DNA from: Engraulis encrasicolus
Lineage: Eukaryota; Chordata; Actinopteri; Clupeiformes; Engraulidae
Assembly (NCBI RefSeq): GCF_034702125.1
Contig: NC_085859.1
Span: 7,735,771 to 7,799,770, forward strand
Direction: 5' to 3'
DNA length: 64,000 bases
In this document: in pieces, positions 56,801-64,000 of the stretch
Layout of the letters: the number at the start of each line of letters is the position of its first letter
How positions within the stretch are numbered: the stretch's first letter is position 1
Notes under the pieces: generated by a model
Database searches by the model: none
The model's input: only the letters and a program-made list of their open reading frames with translations
What the model was told of the DNA's origin: nothing
Position numbers and translations under genes: made by a program

Positions 56801-59800
56801 AAAGCCATGTCCAACTAGACTACAGGTCAAATATCTGACCTAACATGTAGTAACTAAGCGTTGCATACTGAGCAGCTGAATTCATGGTCAATGTGTTTTA
56901 GGGTGTAACTTAGGGATACCTGTGCCAAAGTACCACAAACCATACATTTTCTGAAAGCTCCTAAAGTGTAGATGTCATTTCATCTATAGAAAGCCATGTT
57001 CAACTAGACTACAGTTCAAATATCTGACCTAACATGTAGTAACTTAGCGTCGCATACTGAGCAGCTGAATTCATGGTCAATGTATTTTAGGGTGTAACCC
57101 AGGGATGCCTGTGCCAAAGTACCACAAACCATACATTTTCTGAAAGCTCTCTTAGTGTAAATGTCATTAAATATATGGAAAGCCATATCCAACTAGACTA
57201 GAGGTCAAATATCTGACCTAACATGTAGTAGCTGAGCGTCGCATACTGAGCAGCTACTGTAAATTCACACTCAGTGTATTTTACGGTGTAACTCAAGGAT
57301 ACCTGTTCCAAACAACCTCAAACCATACATTTCCTGAAGGCTCTCTTATTGTAAATGTCATTTCATATATGGAAAGCCATGTCCAACTAGACTACAGGTC
57401 AAATATCTGACCTAACATGTAGTAACTGAGCGTCACATACTGAGCAGCTGAATTCATGGTCAATGTGTTTTAGGGTGTAACTTGGGGATACCTGTGCCAA
57501 AGTACCACAAACCATACATTTTCTGAAAGATCTCTTAGTGTAGATGTCATGTCAGCTATGGAAAGCCATGTCCAACTAGAATACAGGTCAAATATCTGAC
57601 CTAACATGTAGTAACTTAGCGTCGCATACTGAGCAGCTGAATTCATGGTCAATGTATTTTAGGGTGTAACTTGGGGATACCTGTGCCAAAGTTGCTCAAC
57701 CCGTACCTTTCCTGAAGGCTCTTGAAGTTTAGATGTCATTTAATGCATGCAAAGCCATGTCCAACTAGACAACAGGTCAAATATCTGACCTAACATGTAG
57801 TAACTAAGCGTTGCATACTGAGAAGCTGAATTCATGGTCAATGTGTTTTAGGGCGTAACTTAGGGATACCTGTGCTAAACAACCTCAAACCATACATTTT
57901 CCTAAAGCTCTTGAAGTGTAGATGTCATTTAATGCATGCACAGTCACGTCCAACTAGACTACAGGTCAAATATGTGACCTAACATGTAGTAACTGAGCGT
58001 TGCACACTGAGCAGCTGAATTCAAGGTCAATGTGTTTTAGGGTGTAACTTGGGGATGCCTGTGCCAAAGTATCACAAACCATACATCTTCTGAAAGCTCT
58101 TGAAGTGTAGATGTCAATTAATGCATGCAAAGCCATGTCCAACTAGGCTACAGGTCAACTATCTGACCTAACATGTAGTAACTGAGCATTGCATACTGAG
58201 AAGCTGAATTCATGGTCAATGTGTTTTAGGGTGTAACTTAGGGATACCTGTGCCAAAGTACCACAAACCATACATTTTCTGAAAGCTCCTAAAGTGTAGA
58301 TGTCATTTCATCTATAGAAAGCCATGTTCAACTAGACTACAGTTCAAATATCTGACCTAACATGTAGTAACTTAGCGTCGCATACTGAGCAGCTGAATTC
58401 ATGGTCAATGTATTTTAGGGTGTAACTTGGGGATACCTGTGCCAAAGTAGCTCAACCCGTACCTTTTCTGAAAGCTCTTGAAGTGTAGATGTCATTTAAT
58501 GCATGCAAAGCCATGTCCAACTAGACAACAGGTCAAATATCTGACCTAACATGTAGTAACTAAGCGTTGCATACTGAGAAGCTGAATTCATGGTCAATGT
58601 GTTTTAGGGTGTAACTTGGGGATGCCTGTTCCAAACAACCTCAAACCATACATTTCCTTAAAGCTCTTGAAGTGTAGATGTCATTTAATGCATGCAAAGT
58701 CATGTCCAACTAAACTACAGGTCAAATATGTCACCTAACATGTAGTAATTGAGCGTTGCATACTGAGCAGCTGAATTCACGGTCAATGTATTTTAGGGTG
58801 TAACTTGGGGATACCTGTGCCAAAGTATCACAAACCATACATTTTCTGAAAGCTCTCGTAGTGTAGATGTCATTTAATGCATGCAAAGCCATGTCCAACT
58901 AGACTACAGGTCAAATATCTGACCTAACATGTAGTAACTGAGCGTTGCATAATGAGAAGCTGAATTCATGGTCAATGTGTTTTAGGGTGTAACTTGGGGA
59001 TGCCTGTTCCAAACAACCTCAAACCATACATTTTCTTAAAGCTCTTGAAGTGTATATGTCATTTAATGCATGCAAAGCCATGTCCAACTAGACTACAGGT
59101 CAAATATGTGACCTAACATGTAGTAACTGACCGTTGCATACTGAGCAGCTGAATTCACGGTCAATGTAATTTAGGGTGTAACTTGGGAATGCCTGTTCCA
59201 AAGTATCACAAACCATACATTTTCTGAAAGCTCTTGTAGTGTAGATGTCATTTAATGCATGCAAAGCCATGTCCAACTAGACTACAGGTCAAATATCTGA
59301 CCTAACATGTAGTAACTAAGCGTTGCATACTGAGAAGCTGAATTCATGGTCAATGTGTTTTAGGGTGTAACTTGGGGATGCCTGTTCCAAACAACCTCAA
59401 ACCATACATTTCCTTAAAGCTCTTGAAGTGTAGATGTCATTTAATGCATGCAAAGCCATGTCCAACTAGACTACAGGTCAAATATCTGACCTAACATGTA
59501 GTAACTAAGCGTTGCATACTGAGCAGCTGAATTCATGGTCAATGTGTTTTAGGGTGTAACTTAGGGATACCTGTGCCAAAGTACCACAAACCATACATTT
59601 TCTGAAAGCTCCTAAAGTGTAGATGTCATTTCATCTATAGACATCCATGTTCAACTAGACTACAGTTCAAATATATGACCTAACATGTAGTAATTTAGCG
59701 TCGCATACTGAGCAGCTGAATTCATGGTCAATGTATTTTAGGGTGTAACCCAGGGATGCCTGTGCCAAAGTACCACAAACCATACATTTTCTGAAAGCTC

Positions 59801-62800
59801 TCTTAGTGTAAATGTCATTAAATATATGGAAAGCCATATCCAACTAGACTAGAGGTCAAATATCTGAACTAACATGTAGTAGCTGAGCGTCGCATAATGA
59901 GCAGCTACTGTAAATTCACACTCAATGTATTTTACGGTGTAACTCAAGGATACCTGTTCCAAACAACCTAAAACCATACATTTCCTGAAGGCTCTCTTAT
60001 TGTAAATGTCATTTCATATATGGAAAGCCATGTCCAACTAGACTACAGGTCAAATATCTGACCTAACATGTAGTAATTGAGCGTTGCATACTGAGCAGCT
60101 GAATTCATGGTCAATGTGTTTTAGGGTGTAACTTGGGGATACCTGTGCCAAAGTACCACAAACCATACATTTTCTGAAAGCTCTCTTAGAGTAGATGTCA
60201 TTTCATATATGGAAAGCCATGTCCAACTAGAATACAGGTCAAATATGTGACCTAACATGTAGTAACTGAGCGTCGCATACTGAGCAGCTGAATTCATGGT
60301 CAATGTGTTTTAGGGTGTAACTTGGGGATACCTGTGCGAAGGTACCACAAACCATACATTTTCTGAAAGCTCTCTCAGAGTAGATGTCATTTCATATATG
60401 GAAAGCAATGTCCAAATAGAATACAGATCAAATATGTGACCTAACATGTAGTAACTGAGCGTCGTATTCTGAGCAGCTGAATTCATGGTCAATGTGTTTT
60501 AGGGTGTAACTTGGGGATGCCTCTGCCAAAGTACCACAAACCATACATTTTCTGAAAACTCTATTAGTGGAGATGTCATTTCATATATGGAAAGCCATGT
60601 CCAACTAGAATACAGGTCAAATATGTGACCTAACATGTAGTAACTGAGCGTTGCATACTGAGCAGCTGAATTCATGGTCAATGTGTTTTAGGGTGTAACT
60701 TGGGGATGCCTGTGCCAAAGTATCACAAACCATACATTTTCTGAAAGCTCCTGAAGTGTAGATGTTATTTCATCTATAGAAAGCCATGTCCAACTAGACT
60801 ACAGGTCAAATATGTGACCTAACATGTAGTAACTGAGCGTCGCATATTGAGCAGCTGAATTCATGGTCAATGTGTTTTAGGGTGTAACTTGGGGATACCT
60901 GTGCCAAAGTATCACAAACCATACAATTTCTGAAGGCTCTCGTAGTCTAGATGTCATGTCAGCTATGGTCAGCCATGTCCAACTAGACTACAGGTCAAAT
61001 ATCTGACCTAACATGTAGTAACTGAGCGTCGCATACTGAGCAGCTGAATTCATGGTCAATGTATTTTAGGGTGTAACTCAGGGATACCTGTGCCAAAGTA
61101 CCACAAACCATACATTTTCTGAAAGCCCCTGAAGTTTAGATGTCATTTCATCTATAGAAAGCCATGTCCAACTAGACTACAGTTCAAATATCTGACCTAA
61201 CATGTAGTAACTGAGCGTCGCATACTGAGCAGCTGAATTCATGGTCAATGTGTTTTAGGGTGTAACTCAGGGATACCTGTGCCAAAGTACCACAAACCAT
61301 ACATTTTCTGAAAGCTCTCTTAGTGGAGATGTCATTTCATATATGGAAAGCCATGTCCAACTAGACTACAGGTCAAATATCTGACCTAACATGTAGTAAC
61401 TGAGCGTCACATACTGAGCAGCTGAATTCACGGTCAATGTGTTTTAGGGTGTAACTTGGGGATACCTGTGCCAAAGTACCACAAACCATACATTTTTTGA
61501 AAGCTCTATTAGTGTAGATGTCATGTCATCTATGGAAATCCATGTTCAACTAGACTACAGGTCAAATATGTGACCTAACATGTAGTAACTGAGCTTCACA
61601 TACTGAGAAGCTGAATTCATTTTCAATGTGTTTTAGGGTGTAACTCGGTGATACCTGTTCCAAAGTATCTTCAACCATACATTTTCTGAAAGCTTGCTTA
61701 GTGTAGATGTCATTTCATGCATGCAAAGTCATGTCCAACTACACTACAGGTCAAATATGTGACCTAACATGTCGTAACTGAGCGTTGCATACTGAGCAGC
61801 TGAATTCACGGTCAATGTATTTTAGGGTTTAACTTGGGGATGCCTGTTCCAAACAACCTCAAACCATACATTTTCTTACAGCTCTTGAAGTGTAGATGTC
61901 ATTTAATGCATGCAAAGCCATGTCCAACTAAACTACAGGTCAAATATCTGACCTAACATGTAGTAACTTAGCGTTGCATACTGAGAAGCTGAATTCATGG
62001 TCAATGTGTTTTAGGGTGTAACTTTGGTATACCTGTGCCAAAATAGCTCATACCATACATTTTCTGAAAGCTCTCTCAGTGTAGATGTCATTTCAGCTAT
62101 GGAAAGCCATGTCCAACTAGACTACAGTTCAAATATCTGACCTAACATGTAGTAACTGAGCGTCGCATACTGAGCAGCTGAATTCATGGTCAATGTGTTT
62201 TAGGGTGTAACTCAGGGATACCTGTGCCAAAGTACCACAAACCATACATTTTCTGAAAGCTCTCTCAGTGTAGATGTCATTTCAGCTATGGAAAGCCATG
62301 TCCAACTAGACTACAGTTCAAATATCTGACCTAACATGTAGTAACTGAGCGTCGCATACTGAGCAGCTAAATTCATGGTCAATGTGTTTTAGGGTGTAAC
62401 TCAGGGATACCTGTGCCAAGGTACCACAAACCAAACATTTTCTGAAAGCTCTCTTAGTGGAGATGTCATTTCTTATATGGAAAGCCATGTCCAACTAGAC
62501 TACAGGCCAAATATCTGTCCTAACATGTAGTAACTGAGCGTCACATACTGAGCAGCTGAATTCACGGTCAATGTATTTTAGGGTGTAACTTGGGGATGCC
62601 TTTTCCAAACAACCTCAAACCATACATTTTCGTACAACTCTTGAAGTGTAGATGTCATTTAATGCATGCAAAGCCATGTCCAACTAGACTACAGGTCAAA
62701 TATCTGACCTAACATGTAGTAACTGAGCATTGCATACTGAGAAGCTGAATTCATGGTCAATGTGTTTTAGGGTGTAACTTTGGTATACCTGTGCCAAAAT

Positions 62801-64000
62801 AGCTCATACCATACATTTTCTGAAAGCTCTCTCAGTGTAGATGTCATTTCAGCAATGGACAGCCATGTCCAACTAGACTACAGTTCAAATATCTGACCTA
62901 ACATGTAGTAACTGAGCGTTGCATACTGAGCAGCTAAATTCATGGTCAATGTGTTTTAGGGTGTAACTCAGGGATACCTGTGCTAAAGTACCACAAACCA
63001 TACATTTTCTGAATGCTCCTGAAGTGTAGATGTCATTTAATCTATGGAAAGCCATGTCCAACTAGACTACAAATATCTGACCTAACATGTAGTAACTGAG
63101 CGTCACATACTGAGCAGCTGAATTCACGGTCAATATATTTTAGGGTGTAACTTGGGGATGCCTGTTCCAAACAACCTCAAACCATACATTTTCTTAAAGC
63201 TCTTGAAGTGTAGATGTCATTTAATGCATGCAAAGCCATGTCCAACTAGACTACAGGTCAAATATCTGACCTAACATGTAGTAACTGAGCATTGCATACT
63301 GAGAAGCTGAATTCATGGTCAATGTGTTTTAGGGTGTAACTTTGGGATGCCTGTGCCAAAGTATCACAAACCATACATTTCCTGAAAGCTCCTGAAGTGT
63401 AGATGTTATTTCATCTATAGAAAGCCATGTCCAACTAGACTACAGGTCAAATATCTGACCTAACATGTAGTAACTGAGCGTCACATACTGAGCAGCTGAA
63501 TTCACGGTCAATGTGTTTTAGGGTGTAACTTGGGGATACCTGTGCCAAAGTACCACAAACCATACATTTTCTGAAAGCTGTCTTAGTGTCGATGTCATTG
63601 CAGCTATGGAAAGCCATGTACAACTAGACTACAGTTCAAATATCTGACCTAACATGTAGTAACTGAGCGTCGCATATTGAGCAGCTGAATTCATGGTCAA
63701 TGTATTTTAGGGTGTAACTCAGGGATACCTGTGCCAAAGTACCACAAACCATACATTTTCTGAAAGCTCCTGAAGTGTAGATGTCATTTCATCTATAGAA
63801 AGCCATGTCCAACTAGACTACAGTTCAAATATCTGACCTAACATGTAGTAACTGAGCGTCGCATACTGAGCAGCTACTGTAAATTCAGGCTCAGTGTATT
63901 TTCGGGTGTAACTCAAGGATACCTGTTCCAAACAACCTCAAACCATATATTTTCTTAAAGATCTTGAAGTGTAGATGTCATTCCATGCATGCAAAGCCAT
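53849..64000. repeat. 189-bp satellite array with higher-order repeats, open at the window edge
   Basis: About 53 head-to-tail monomers of 189 bp. Conserved words are GAATTCATGGTCAATGTRTT, TTAGGGTGTAACTTGGGGAT, CAAACCATACATTTTCTGAA and TCTGACCTAACATGTAGTAA. An EcoRI site (GAATTC) lies in nearly every monomer. A marker variant (CTCCTAAAG) recurs at 54501, 55068, 55635, 56958, 58286 and 59609, giving steps of 567 bp (3 monomers) and 1323-1328 bp (7 monomers). Such organisation is typical of centromeric or pericentromeric satellites, but location cannot be seen here. Confidence 0.97.

Noticed and set aside
57470..60681. Repeated 60-residue minus-strand frames in the satellite
   Set aside because: The 189-bp monomer is a multiple of three, so any frame repeats; each is closed by the same stop and there is no start context or domain.
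53849..64000. Regularly spaced repeats considered as a CRISPR array
   Set aside because: The units are 189 bp head-to-tail with no unique spacers, and the genome is a fish.

Overview
This window is eukaryotic nuclear DNA from a ray-finned (teleost) fish. The evidence is a multi-exon TRIM gene of the fish-expanded finTRIM/TRIM16-like type with GT-AG introns, many long (CA/GT)n microsatellites, and transposons typical of fish: Gmr1-like Ty3/gypsy, BEL/Pao, L1/Tx1-like, L2 and other LINEs, Tc1, hAT, a PIF/Harbinger-like element and tRNA-derived SINEs. The species cannot be named from the sequence.

Layout. 1-6091 is a minus-strand Gmr1-like LTR retrotransposon with integrase ahead of reverse transcriptase and near-identical LTRs (the left one is cut by the window edge). 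6842-13857 is TRIM-A, an apparently complete 8-exon gene with RING, two B-boxes, coiled coil and PRY/SPRY (about 585 residues). 14.0-30.6 kb is an intergenic transposon field. It holds a (GAGTA)n tract, a BEL/Pao element that has lost its reverse transcriptase core and most of integrase, LINE and hAT fragments, an orphan last exon of a myosin regulatory light chain gene, tRNA-type SINEs, a 125/140-bp minisatellite, and an apparently intact Tc1 transposon with paired direct repeats. 31744-39353 is TRIM-B, a tandem paralogue of TRIM-A that keeps exons 1-7 but has lost the start of its SPRY exon. The SPRY remnant is further split by a 12.7-kb nest (39540-52247): a PIF/Harbinger-like element that holds a hAT and an L1-like LINE, the LINE itself holding a truncated LINE and a fold-back element. 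From about 53.85 kb to the right edge is a 189-bp satellite array of about 53 monomers with higher-order repeats of 3, 7 and 14 monomers.

How the parts relate. The only plausible host genes are the two TRIMs (antiviral or ubiquitin-ligase type by family) and the light-chain exon. TRIM-A and TRIM-B arose by segmental duplication: promoter-proximal sequence, exon sizes (about 585/96/234/172/36/57-60/57), an intronic SINE and several microsatellites are shared. TRIM-B therefore serves as an empty-site reference that dates insertions into TRIM-A, and TRIM-A does the same for TRIM-B. Everything else is mobile or tandemly repeated DNA. The proposed ends of most DNA elements were checked here by eye through matching inverted ends and target-site duplications.
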